Assembly (NCBI GenBank): GCA_948567375.1
Contig: OX419756.1
Span: 35,628,552-35,692,551, forward strand
Reading direction: 5' to 3'
DNA: 64,000 nt
Source of the DNA: Lunularia cruciata
Taxonomy: Eukaryota > Streptophyta > Marchantiopsida > Lunulariales > Lunulariaceae
Positions 33,710-44,631 of the stretch are shown here, piece after piece (the first letter of the stretch is position 1; every line of letters starts with the position of its first letter). The translations under genes were made by a program, and so were the position numbers. The notes under the pieces are model-generated. The model saw only the letters and a program-made list of their open reading frames with translations, was not told the origin of the DNA and did no database searches.

Positions 33710-35683
33710 TTTACCTCCGGACTAAGTTTTCACTTTGTCCTCAAAGTGAAGGTCTCTCTACCTTCTATGGTACATCTTCAACTTATCATGGTTAATCCTA
33801 TCAAAGTGTCTTCCTCCCAACTCCTTGAGATCATAGGTGTAATTGCCCCACACCTTCTCCACTATGAAAGGTCCAAAGTACTTAAGAAAAAACTTCTTTT
33901 GCACTCTCTTGAATCAAATGGAATCAAACAACATTCAACATACCCAATCACCTTCTTTGAAAGGCTCCACCTTCTTCTTGCCTTGCCTCTTATCATAGCT
34001 CCCCCTTGTTTCCTTTGGGCTTGCTCCACTCAAACCATAGCAACTGCTCTTGCCTCTTCCAACTCCATGAGTTGTTCCTTCCTTGACTTCTCTGCATCAC
34101 CTCCTTATGCTTTCTTCAATCTCTTATGAATGCTTTGGAAGGTAGGAAGATCAAAGTGAATAGGTAAGGTAGACTCAATACCATACACCAATTGAAATGG
34201 AGAATATCCGGTGGAAGTCTTCATGGTTGTCCCACTGCTCTTCGAAGTAGACCATCTGCTCCTTGGTGAAAAAGAAATATCCTCCACCATTGTGTAAGGT
34301 CTAGATCTTGCTGCAAAGGCCTTCCTCTCCCTAGCATGCATCCCTTCTGGATAGTTACCTCTTGTCACAAAATCCACAATCTCCTTGTACTCCATTGGAA
34401 TCTCTTGAGTGACTGAGATTGTCATGAGCTCCTCATCCGGGAAGGAATCATCTACTGGCTCATCTCCATCATGATCATAGGCTCTAGATAACAAATCAGC
34501 ATTTGCATGTTTCTTTCTTGGCCTATCCACAATTGTGTAGTCATACTCAGACAAGAGTATCATCCACCTTGCTAGTCTCCTTTCAACATTAGGCTTGTTG
34601 AAGATGTACTTCAAAGCCTTGTGATCCGTGACAATTGTGGCTTTCCCTCCAATCAAGTAGTGTCTAAACTTCTTGAGACCAAAGATCACTGCCAACCCTT
34701 CTCTCTCCGTGATAGAGTAGTTCTTCTCTACTGAAACCATCTGCCTACTAGCATAAGCTATTGGATGATCATGCCCATCTTGGTCTAATTGACTAAGAGT
34801 GCATCCTATAGCTACATTAGAAGCATCAGTGTAGAGGATGAAAGGCTTACTCCAATCAGGTTGAGCAAGAATTGGAGCTACAACAAGGGATTGCTTGAGC
34901 TCCTCAAAAGCTTTGAGAGCCTCCTTGTCTTCCAAAATCACCATGTAATCTACACCCTTCTTCATGTAGATGGTCAATGCATAAGCCTTGTTGGAAAATG
35001 AGAAGATGAACCTCCTATAGTACCCAACCATTCCCAAGAATTGGCGTAACTTTGTCAAGCTTGAAGGGAATGGAAGGTCCAAGATTTTCCTCACCTTCTC
35101 AGGATCAACTGCTATTCCATCCTTGGAGATGATGTGCCCCAAAAGTAGACCTTCTTCACATCCAAAAATGCACTTCTTTAGGTTGAGTGATGCATTTGCC
35201 TCATCCAAGCGTTGCAAGACTTTGATTAGGTGCTCAAAGTGCTCCTCCTTGCTCCCATAGACACAAAAGTCATCAATGAAATCTCTCACAAATTTCCCAA
35301 TGAAAGGTTCAAATACCTTGTTCATGAACCATTGGAATGTGGCTGGAGCATTGCAAAGCCCAAAAGGCATGACCTTGAAAGCGTAAGTTCCCCAAGGTGT
35401 GGTAAATGTGGTGAGTTGTTGATGCTCTGGTGCAATCTTGATTTGGTTATATCCACTATAACCATCTCCAAAATTGTACCTCTCATGACTTGCAACCTCC
35501 TCCAAGATCTCATCAATGAATGGCAATGGGTAGTAGTCCTTCTTAGTAACAGCATTGAGCTTCTTGTAATCCACACATACCCGAAGCTTGCCATTCTTTT
35601 TCTTCACAATGACAATTGGAGACACCCATTCTGAATTCTCCACCTCAAAGATAAATCCAGCCTCCTTGAGCTTATAATCTCCT
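33710..35683 (-). pseudogene. pol of B': RT, RNase H, integrase remnant
   Basis: A 512-residue open frame (34105-35643) starts in RT (EWVSPIVIVKKKNGKLRVC). It contains YSGYNQIKI, MPFGLCNAPATFQWFM and FIDDFCVYG (catalytic pair), then RNase H (LYTDASNVAIGCTLSQ, YSITEREGLAVIFG, HANADLLSRA). After WSTSKSSG (about 34230) it jumps in frame to TTMKTSTGYSPFQLVYGIES, a late integrase segment, so the zinc finger and catalytic core are missing. A 1-nt deletion near 35685, relative to B, uncouples it from the upstream frame. The integrase C-terminal domain follows to about 33715 with frame breaks. Confidence 0.9.
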
Positions 35684-36335
35684 CCTTCACAACCAAAGAT
35701 ATTGGTGGGCTAATGCGACGTTGCTTTTGGCGGATTGGTCTTGCATGTGACTCCACCTCTATCTTGTGCTCCTCCAAGGTGACTTCCTTCAAATCCTTGT
35801 AACTAAAAGCAAACACATGGATGAACTTGCGGAAAATCTCCTCAAATCTCACCTTCTCCTCCTTGGTAACATTTAGGCCATACTTGAGGGTAGATAACCT
35901 TCTCTCTACCTCCTCAAGTGTCAATGGTGATTTATCTGGGTCCTTCAAAACCTCTGGCTTAGGTGCAAAATCCATAGCACACAAAGGATACATATCTGAA
36001 TCAGATTCAGATTCATATTCATCCTCCTCCGTGGAAGTCTCCTCTTCCATGCTTGTGTCCACACCTGAAGCTCCTTCTTTCGAATCTGATTCCCAATAAT
36101 CAGAAGATGGGGTAGCTGAATGTGAAGTGTTGGTGGTGTTAGTCACAAGAATAGTGACTCTATGGTTTGATGGCCCAATCCTCAAGTACCCTTTGTGCCA
36201 TCGATCAGTTGTGTGTGCTGCTCTCAACCATGGCCTCCCAAGAAGTAAGTCATAGCTTGAATCCTTCAAGACTTGGAAAGTCATGAGATTTTGAACTCCC
36301 ATAACTGAAACTACCACCTTATCCATCACCCCTAC
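35684..36335 (-). pseudogene. Protease C-terminal half and RT N-terminus, B'
   Basis: Same frame as gag, after a TGA. VMGVQNLMTFQVLKDSSYDL with LLGRPWL is the second protease segment (about 36240-36320). An acidic linker (MEEETSTEEDEYESES) and the pre-RT segment (SPLTLEEVERRLSTLKYG, HKIEVESHARPIRQKQRRIS) follow. The open frame closes at 35604, beyond the 1-nt deletion. Confidence 0.85.
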
Positions 36336-36338
36336 TGG

Positions 36339-37871
36339 TCAAACTTGTTGCTTGTTTGCCATGCTCACCACAAATGTTGAAGGTCTACAGGGTATCATAC
36401 CCAACTTCTTCATCAACCTTTCTGACATGGCATTCACTGCTGATCCTCCATCAACCAATGCATCCGTGATGTTGTGACCATTCACTCTCACATCAATCTT
36501 GGAGGCATATTCACAAGCCTCCCATGGTGCTGGCTTGGCATCCACCACCCCCATTGATACTGGAACTTTTGCCTTCTTCTTCTTCTTGCTCCTTGTAGAA
36601 CTCAAACCACCTCTAAGCTCCTTTCTCAAGGTAGGGTTCAAAGCAATTAATTGGCCCACTGTGATGTTAGCCTTGTGACTACTAACATCCTCCAACACAT
36701 TGTAGTTCCATTGTTGCTTTGAGATCAAGAAGTCCTCCATCCCCAACTTCTTCCTTGGAGTCTTTGTTGTTGATACTGTTGAGGTGCGAGTGCTCCTAGT
36801 AGACATAGGAGTATCCTTGCTTGAAGTAAATCCTTGAGAAGAGTGAACATCCTCTACAAAACAAGCTCTCTTCTTCTCTTGTGCCAAAAGCTCCAAATTA
36901 AGACCCTTGGAGTTTGAGCACTCTCCTTTCTCATACTTGCTCTCAACCACATCTATGGATGCTATCCCCTTACCTTTGTTGGGATTAGGAGCCACTTGGG
37001 TTTCACTACCTCCCTCTTTCCCTCTATTGGCTCCCTCATAACCCCTTCCTCCATGGTAAGTGGAATTTGGGCAATTGCTTTGGATATGGCCTCTTCCTCC
37101 ACAACCAAAACAATTTCTATCATTGAAATTGTTGGCTGGTTGGCCTCCTCTATATGGATAGTTTCCATAACTCCTAGGCCCTCTCCCTACATTCTGATCC
37201 ACCTCTCTCTTCTCCCATAGTTGCACTACATTGATCTTGAGATCCGCAAGTTGTTCTGTGATGGTTTGGAGTGGATCTTTTGGTGGAGGTGCAAGAACTG
37301 GAGCAACTACTACTTGTGGTGCAACCCTTGTCACCAAAGTATCAGAAGTTCCACCATACTTGTAGCCTTGAGGAGGATGCACAACCTCCTTCACCACCAA
37401 ATCACTCTCATCCCCTTCCAAACTCTCCTCCATACGAATTGCGATCTTGATAGCTTCAACCTTGGAAGAAGGTTTCTCATATCTCACCTTGCTTCTGATT
37501 TGTGGTCTCAATCCTCCCACAAAATTCTTGGTGAGCATGGCCCCTATGCCAATCATTGTAGTCTCCACGTCATCCCCACCCTTCCTCAACACTATGCGAA
37601 ATCTGGACTCCAACTTTTCCACTCTTTCCACATAGACTCTCACTTTCTCTCCATCTCCTTGCTTGAGAAATGTAACCTCACTCATCAATCTCTCATAACT
37701 CTCATCAGGAAGAAAGTTCTCAATGAGTGCTGAAGTCAAAGAATGGGGTAATAATGAGGCCCACTCATTCTTCCTCCTCTCATTGTTTCCTATGCAAGCT
37801 CTCTTGAAGTCTCTCACAAAGGCCTCCACATCTTCTCCATCCTTGCCAAAGAAAACCGGAAGTTTCCCCAT
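36339..37871 (-). CDS. gag and protease N-terminus of B' (510 residues)
   Basis: The ATG at 37871 follows a long purine run; the counterpart in B is at 40912. Residues about 1-150 are the capsid-type gag (FFGKDGEDVEAFVRDFKRAC, FLKQGDGEKVRVYVERVEKL, VGGLRPQIRSKV). A zinc knuckle CFGCGGRGHIQSNC lies near residue 255. A Lys/Arg-rich linker follows. The protease N-terminus with active-site DALVDGGSAVN sits near residue 475 (D-G-G where D-S/T-G is usual). About 84 bp present in B (from 41037) are deleted after SLLPH without loss of frame. It ends at a TGA shared with B. Confidence 0.88.
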   Translation of the reverse strand: MGKLPVFFGKDGEDVEAFVRDFKRACIGNNERRKNEWASLLPHSLTSALIENFLPDESYERLMSEVTFLKQGDGEKVRVYVERVEKLESRFRIVLRKGGDDVETTMIGIGAMLTKNFVGGLRPQIRSKVRYEKPSSKVEAIKIAIRMEESLEGDESDLVVKEVVHPPQGYKYGGTSDTLVTRVAPQVVVAPVLAPPPKDPLQTITEQLADLKINVVQLWEKREVDQNVGRGPRSYGNYPYRGGQPANNFNDRNCFGCGGRGHIQSNCPNSTYHGGRGYEGANRGKEGGSETQVAPNPNKGKGIASIDVVESKYEKGECSNSKGLNLELLAQEKKRACFVEDVHSSQGFTSSKDTPMSTRSTRTSTVSTTKTPRKKLGMEDFLISKQQWNYNVLEDVSSHKANITVGQLIALNPTLRKELRGGLSSTRSKKKKKAKVPVSMGVVDAKPAPWEACEYASKIDVRVNGHNITDALVDGGSAVNAMSERLMKKLGMIPCRPSTFVVSMANKQQV

Positions 37872-38104
37872 CTTAACCCCTCACTATCTTTCTTTTCTCT
37901 CAATTTTTTTTCTCTTTTCTTTTCTCTCACTCTATTACTAATAGAGTATATACATGACTAACACCATCTGAGAATAATCCACTCTAGGGAACACAAAAGG
38001 TTCAGGTTGCTCCAAGATTTCTATAGCAACATCAAATCCTAAAGTGCCTATTAATCTAACTCTCATGGATAGTTTATCCATAAATTGAAAGATTATCTCC
38101 ATCA

Positions 38105-38521
38105 CTAGTCTTGAGAACTAGCTGATGAAGGTGGTAGTATTTCTGTAGCTGTACTAAGACTCTCTCCAAGATCCTTCACCAAAGTTTCCAAAAGTGCTTT
38201 TACTCCACTACACTCATGTCCTTTTGGAAGTCCTTCAACTCCACAAACCTCACACAACTCCTTGGTCTTAGATCTTCTCCCTCCCAATCTTGGTGAAGAA
38301 GGTCCAACATGCAAACCCAAGTCAAGTAAGCCTCTCCTTTCCCTCAATCTCTTGCTCTCAAAGGTCAATGGACATGAACTTGCCTTATGTCCCTTCTCTC
38401 CACATAGAAAGCACTTAGACTCACTCTTTCCTCCAAGTGGTGTAGGTTTTTGAATCCTCTCAATACTCTCTTCAAATTCTATTGTAAACTCTCTTTTCCT
38501 CAAATCAACCCCTACAATCAC
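38105..38521 (-). CDS. Extra zinc-knuckle ORF upstream of gag, B'
   Basis: 138 residues between leader and gag. Basic start (DLRKREFTIEFEESIERIQK), zinc knuckle CFLCGEKGHKASSC, a Lys/Arg-rich middle, a second Cys/His cluster CEVCGVEGLPKGHEC, and a Ser/Thr-rich end. An upstream open stretch (38523-38771, one frame off) may be its N-terminus. B has a shortened copy (40417-40671) lacking the first knuckle. Its position before gag is not usual for Ty3/gypsy; a nucleic-acid-binding accessory protein is inferred. Confidence 0.65.
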   Translation of the reverse strand: MIVGVDLRKREFTIEFEESIERIQKPTPLGGKSESKCFLCGEKGHKASSCPLTFESKRLRERRGLLDLGLHVGPSSPRLGGRRSKTKELCEVCGVEGLPKGHECSGVKALLETLVKDLGESLSTATEILPPSSASSQD

Positions 38522-39225
38522 CTCAAACCCTTAAAGAACCTTGCATAATCTCAATTTCCACTCTTGATGACCCTCCATGTTCCCAAGATGAATCTAAACA
38601 CTCAAACATACTTTTTGTTGATCTCAAACTTCTCATCCATGAGATCTCCACTCTGCAGAATTGACCCTTCCTCACAATGTCACTCAAATCTCCCAACCAA
38701 TATGTCACAGTCCTCTGAAATTTTGCACACTTGATAAAAACTCCAAGGCGTCCCTCCCTGCAAAATTTCAAATCTTTTCATCAAGCCATTTGGCCTAGAC
38801 ACCTTTCTATTCAGCACCCATATTTCAGATTTGGTCTGAAACCACCCCCCTCACTTCAAAAACTCATTTCTCCCTGCGCAAGACCGATCTCTCTCTCATT
38901 TTTGTGGCAGAAGGTAGGATACAATGCACTTAATTTTCTTGAAGATTTTGTGGACAATTCACCAAAAATTGAAGAAATGGCAGACTCTGTACAATTTTCC
39001 AAAGAGCATGCAGTTGCGGGAGCACTTTACCCTATCAACTTTCAAAAATTCTAGCCCAGTGTGCATAGAAGCTCTCACAATAATTTCAAGTGTGCTAACT
39101 GAAAGATAACCCAAGCTATCATGTGTAGAAATCTCAAGTCCAGATCTCAAACTTGAGATTTTGCCCCAAAATCACCTTAATCCCCAAAATCTGCAATCCA
39201 CCTCACACAATATCTCCAATTCCTC

Positions 39226-39459
39226 TCATGTGTACAAGATGTACAAAATCACCTCAAAGACATCATAATGAACTACAGGGTATACAAATGGATCTTGGTT
39301 CTCTAACATAAGTTCAGCCCTCTCCTTTCCTAATGTTCTCTCCAAGTGAGCTCTCATAGCCTCCTTCTGCCTAATGTAGAATTGGACACGGAACATTATC
39401 TTGCCTTCTAGAGAGGTCCCGGCCACGGAACCAAAAATGTGAGCCGGTCTGTCTCTCAC
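39226..39459 (-). CDS. Leader ORF of B' (77 residues)
   Basis: Starts in LTR(c) near its 3' end and spans the primer site at about 39417-39433. Ends DPFVYPVVHYDVFEVILYIL. Nearly identical to 32808-33041. Confidence 0.6.
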   Translation of the reverse strand: MRDRPAHIFGSVAGTSLEGKIMFRVQFYIRQKEAMRAHLERTLGKERAELMLENQDPFVYPVVHYDVFEVILYILYT

Positions 39460-40127
39460 TCAGGATGAACCTCTGATGGCTATTATGGTAGCGCACCATG
39501 GACTAAGAAGGCAAGGAACCCAAACTCCATCATACTCCTCCAAGGCTAACACTCCAAGACTCAAGACATTGCTCACTAGAGAACTCAATGAGAGGGAGAT
39601 AGTTGCAAATGAAAGGATGCTGAGTACCTCCTCACCCCTTGTTTATATACTTGTGAAATAGTTACGTACCAAAGTTACTAATTACCGTAGTAACTCAAGT
39701 TACTAGACTAAAAGTCAAGTAAAGTCAAAAAGTAGAAAGGAATATCCATTCACATGGGCATATTCCCCTAAGCATGTGGTCTTATCTTGACCCAACCACT
39801 AAGTCAAGGATTCCTTCACATGCGCTATCCTTGGACTAAAGAAGAATCCAAAACAAAAAGGCTTGCGGGCCCAAGACTTCTCAACTCTTTCCTCAAAGCC
39901 AAACACTTAGGAATAATACCAAGTCAACACACTTAAATCCAAAATAGTGGTGCTCATCTTTTCTACTTCCTCTAAAGTAAGGTCCACTCTATCTAAGCTA
40001 TGACTAACTTTAGCTAACCATGACTAATATAGAACCATCCTTTATCTCTATAAATAATATCTCTTAAGTACTTGTAATACCAAGCTAAATATCACAATAC
40101 CACACACATGCAAAAATGGATGTTACA
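39438..40127 (-). repeat. B' LTR(c), 5' LTR (690 bp)
   Basis: Complete copy, TGTGAGCC to TGTTACA, followed by the target site GTAC at 40128-40131. Confidence 0.92.
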
Positions 40128-40131
40128 GTAC

Positions 40132-40911
40132 ACATGAGAGGATTTGGAGAGATTGTGTGAGGTGGATTGCAAATTTTGGGGATTAAGGTGATTTTGGGCA
40201 AAATCTCAAGTTTGAGATCTGAACTTGAAATTTCTACACATAATAGCTTGGGTTATCCTTCAGTTACCACACTTGGAATAATTGTGGGAGCTATTATGTG
40301 CATTGGGCTAGAATTTTTGAAAGTTGATAGGGTAAACTGCTCCTACAACTGCATGCTCTCTGGAAAATTGTACAAAGTATGCTATTTCTTCAATTTTCTC
40401 TCCAAGTTCATGTCCATTGACCTTTGAGAGCAAGAGATTGAGGGAAAGGAGAGGATTACTTGACTTGGGTTTGCATGTTGGACCTTCTTTACCAAGATTG
40501 GGAGGGAGAAGATCTAAGACCAAGGAGTTGTGTGAGGTTTGTGGAGTGGAAGGACTTCCAAAAGGAGATGAGTGTAGTGGAGTAAAAGCACTTTTGGAGA
40601 CTTTGGTGAAAGATATTGAAGAGAGTCTTAGTACAGCTACATAAATACTACCACCTTCATCAGCTAGTTCTCAAGATTAGTGATGGAGATAATCTTTCAA
40701 CTTATGGATAAACTATCCATGAGGGTTCAATGAATATGCACTCTAGGATTTGATGTTGCTATAGGAATCTTGGAGCAAGCTGAGCCTTTTGTGTTCCCTA
40801 GGGTGGATTACTCTCAAATGGTGTTAGTCATGTACATACTCTATTAGTTATAGAGTGAGAGAAAAAAAAAGAAAAAAAAATTGAGAGAAAGAAAGATAGT
40901 GAGAGGTTAAG
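40132..40911 (+). pseudogene. Rest of B leader with shortened zinc-knuckle ORF
   Basis: Continues the leader broken at 32025. About 40400 a deletion joins leader text to the middle of the pre-gag ORF. 40417-40644 reads TFESKRLRERRGLLDLGLHV and CEVCGVEGLPKGDEC, with a TAA replacing the Glu codon of B'. The first zinc knuckle is lost. A purine-rich tract (40856-40910) leads to the gag ATG. Confidence 0.7.
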
Positions 40912-42526
40912 ATGAGGGAACTTCCGGTTTTCTTTGGCAAGGATGGAGAAGATGTGGAGGCCTTTGTGAGAGACTTCAAGAGAGCTTGCATAGGTAAAAA
41001 TGAGAGGAAGAAGAATGAGTGGGCCTCATTATTACCAGATTTCTTTGAGGATGCAGCACTTACATAGTATGAGTCAGAATACCAAAAGAGAGAGAGGAGA
41101 GATGAAGAAGAGGAGTCTTGGGAGACTTTGACTTCAACACTCATTGAGAACTTTCTTCCTGATGAGAGTTATGAGAGATGATGAGTGAGGTTACCTTTCT
41201 CAAGCAAGGAGATGGAGAGAAAGTGAGAGTCTATGTGGAAAGAGTGGAAAAGTTAGAGTCCAGATTTTGCATAATGTTGAGGAAGTGTGGGAATGATGTG
41301 GAGACTACTATGATTGGCATAGGGGTCATGCTCACCAAGAATTTTGTGGGAGGGTTGAGACCACAAATTAGAAGCAAAGTGAGATATGAGAAACCTTCTT
41401 CCAAGGTTGAAGCTATCAAAATTGCAATTTGTATGGAGGAGAGTTTGGAAGGGGATGAGAGTGATTTGGTGGTGAAGGAGGTTGTGCATCCTCCTCAAGG
41501 TTACAAGTATGGTGGAACTTCTGATACTTTGGTGGCAAGGGTTGCACCAAAAGTAGTAGTTGCTTCAATTCTGCACCTCCACCAAAGGATCCACTTCAAA
41601 CCATCACAGAATAACTTGCAGATCTCAAGATCAATGTGGTGCAACTATGGGAGAAGAGAGAGGTGGATTAGAATATAGGGAGAGGGCCTAGGAGTTATGG
41701 AAACTATACATATAGAGGAGGCCAACTAGCCAACAATTTCAATGATAGAAATTGTTTTGGTTGTGGAGAAAGAGGCCATATCCAAAGCAATTGCCCAAAT
41801 TCCACTTACCATGGAGGAAGGGATTATGAGGGAGCCAATAGAGGGAAAGAGTGAGGTAGTGAAACCCAAGTGGCTCCTTATCCAAACAAAGGTAAGGGGA
41901 TAGCATCCATAGATATGGTTGAGAGCAAGTATGAGAAGGGAGAGTGCTCAAACTCCAAGAGTCTTAATTTGGAGCTTTTGGCACAAGAGAAGAAGAGAGC
42001 TCGTTTTGCAGAGGATGTTCACTATTCTCAAGGATTTATTCTAAACAAGGATATTCCTATGTCTACTAGGAGCACTCGTGCCTCAACACAATCGACAACA
42101 AAGACTCCAAGGAAGAATTTGGGGATGGAGCATTTCTTGATTTCAAAGCAAAAATGGAACTACAATGTGTTGGAGGATGTTGGTAGTCACAAGGCTGACA
42201 TCACAATGGGCCAATTGATTGCTTTGAACCCTACCTTGAGTAAGGAGCTTAGAGGTGGTTTGAGTTCTACAAGGAGCAAGAGGAAGAAGAAGGAAAAAGC
42301 TCCAATATCAATGGGGGTGGTGGATGCCAAGCCAGCACCATGGGAGGCTTGTGAATATGCCTCCAAGATTGATGTGAGAGTGAATGGTCACAACATCAAG
42401 GATGCCCTTGTTGATGGAGGATCAGCAGTGAATGTCATGTCAAAAAGGTTGATGAAGAAGTTGGGTATGATACCCTCAAGACCTTCAACATTTGTAATGA
42501 GCATGGAAAACAAGCAACAAGTTTGA
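40912..42526 (+). pseudogene. gag and protease N-terminus of B
   Basis: Starts at the ATG in GATGAGGGAACTTCC; gag text as in B' but with stops and frame breaks (TAG near 41066, open stretches 41178-41678 and 41870-42526). Knuckle CFGCGERGHIQSNC near 41755-41800. Protease active-site ALVDGGSAVNVMS near 42405-42445. Ends at the same in-frame TGA as B' (after KQQV). It retains the segment that B' gag has lost. Confidence 0.87.
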
Positions 42527-42535
42527 CCAATAGGG

Positions 42536-44631
42536 GTGATGGATAAGGTGATAGTTTCAGTTATGGGAGTTCAAAATCTCATGACTTTCCAAGTCTTGAA
42601 GGATTCAAGCTATGACTTATTTCTTGGAAGGCCATGGTTGAGAGCAACACGCACAATTGATAGATGGCACAAAGGGTACTTGAGGATTGGGCTATCAAAC
42701 CATGGAGTCACAGTTCCTGTGACTTACACCACCAACAATTCACATTCAGATACACCATCTTTTGATTATTGGGAATTAGATTGTGAAGAAGGAGCTTAAG
42801 ATGTGGACACAAGCATGGAAGAGGAGACTTCCACGGAGGAGGATGAATCTGAATCTTATTCAGATGTGTATCCTTTGTGTGCTATGGATTTTGCACCTAA
42901 GTCAGAGGTTTTGAAGGACCCAGATAAATCACCATTGACACTTAAGGAGGTAGAGAGAAAGTTAGCTACCCTCAAATATGGCCCAAATGTTACCAAGGAG
43001 GAGAAGGTGAGATTTGAGGAGATTTTCCACAAGTTCATCCATGTTTTTGCTTTCAGTTACAAGGATTTGAAGGAAGTCACCTTGGAGGAGCACAAGATAG
43101 AGGTGGAGTCACATGCAAGATCAATCCACCAAAAGCAACATCGCATTAGCCCACCAATATCTTTGGTTGTGATGGAGGAGATTGATAAGCTCAAGAAGGC
43201 TAGATTTATCTTTGAGGTGGAGAATTCAGAATGGGTGTCTCCAGTTGTGATTGTGAAGAAAAAGAATGGTTAGCTTTGAGTATGTGTGGATTACAAGAAG
43301 CTCAATGCTGTTACCAAGAAAGACTACTACCAATTGCTATTCATTGATGAGATCTTGGAGGAGGTTGCAGGTCATGAGAGGTACAGTTTTGGAGATGGTT
43401 ATAGTGGATATAACCAAATCAAGATTGCACCAGAGCATCAACAACTCACCACATTCACCACACCTTTGAGAACTTACGCTTTCAAGGTCATACCTTTTGG
43501 GCTTTGCAATGCTCCAGCCACATTACAACGGTTCATAAACAAGGTATTTGAACCTTTCATTGGGACATTTATGAGAGACTTCATTGATGACTTTTGTGTC
43601 TATGGGAGCAAGGAGGAGCACTTTGAGCACCTAATCAAAGTCTTGCAACGCTTGGATGAGGCAAATGCATCACTCAACCCAAAGAAATGCATTTTTGGAT
43701 GTGAAGAAGGTCTACTTTTGGGGTATATCATCTCCAAGGATGGAATAGCAGTTGATCTTGAGAAGGTGAGGAAAATCTCAAACCTTCTATTCCCTTCAAG
43801 CTTGACCAAGTTTCGCCAATTCTTGGGGATAGTTAGATACTATAGGAGATTCATCTTCTCATTTTCCAACAAGGCTTATGCATTGGCCATCTACATGAAG
43901 AAGGGTGTAGATTACATGGTGATTTTGGAAGACAAGGAGGCTCTCAAAACTTTTGAGGAGCTCAAGCAATCCCTTGTTATAGCTCCAATTCTTGCTAAAC
44001 TTGATTGGAGTAAGCCTTTCATCCTTTATATTGATACTTCTAATGTAGCTATAAGATGTACTCTTAGTCAATTAGACCAAGATGTGCATGATCATCCAAT
44101 AGCTTATGCTACTAGGAAGATGGTTTTAGCAAAACAGAACTACTTTATCATGGAGAGAGAAGGTTGGTAGTGATCTTTGGTCTCAAGAAGTTTAGACACT
44201 ACTTGATTGGAGGGAAAGCCACCATTGTCATGGATCACAAGGCTTTGAAGTACATCTTCAACAAGACTAATGTTGAAGGGAGACTAGCAAGGTGGATGAT
44301 ACTCTTGTTTGAGTATGATTACATCATTGAGGATAAGCCAAGAAAGAAACATGCAAATGCTGATTTGTTATCTAGGACCTATGATCATGATGGAGATGAG
44401 CCGGTAGATGATTCCTTCTCGGATGAGGAGCTCATGACAATCTCAATCACTCAAGAGGTTCCAATGGAGTACAAGGAGATTGTGGATTTTGTGACAAGAG
44501 GTAATTATCCAGAAGGGATGCATGTTAGGGAGAGGAAGGCCACTGTAGCAAGATCTAGACCTTACATAATGGTGGAGGATATTCTTTTTTCACCAAGGAG
44601 CAGATGGTCTACTTCAAAGAGTAGTGGGTAA
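42536..44631 (+). pseudogene. Protease C-terminus, RT and RNase H of B
   Basis: Protease end SSYDLFLGRPWL (about 42605). An acidic linker follows, then the pre-RT region (42803-43273). RT has TAG and TGA near 43270 at KKNG, then YSGYNQIKI, IPFGLCNAPATLQRF and FIDDFCVYGS (about 43580-43610). RNase H: LYIDTSNVAIRCTLSQ, GLKKFRHYLIGGK, HANADLLSRT (to about 44380), with one frameshift at 44165. The catalytic RNase H Asp is kept in the first motif. Confidence 0.88.

Larger units (their letters stand above)
32026..40127 (-). mobile_element. B': three-LTR tandem of the B family inside B's leader
   Basis: Read on the minus strand: LTR(c) 39438-40127, leader, zinc-knuckle ORF, gag, pol, LTR(b) 33020-33709, leader 32518-33019, truncated LTR(a) 32026-32517. 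GTAC lies on both sides (32022-32025, 40128-40131), and B's leader continues across the site. One insertion event therefore carried, or later formed, a tandem with a shared middle LTR. Confidence 0.9.

Noticed and set aside
33698-34129. Plus-strand 143-residue ORF
   Set aside because: Antisense to the integrase C-terminal domain of B'.
37221-37733. Plus-strand 170-residue ORF
   Set aside because: Antisense shadow of the intact B' gag.
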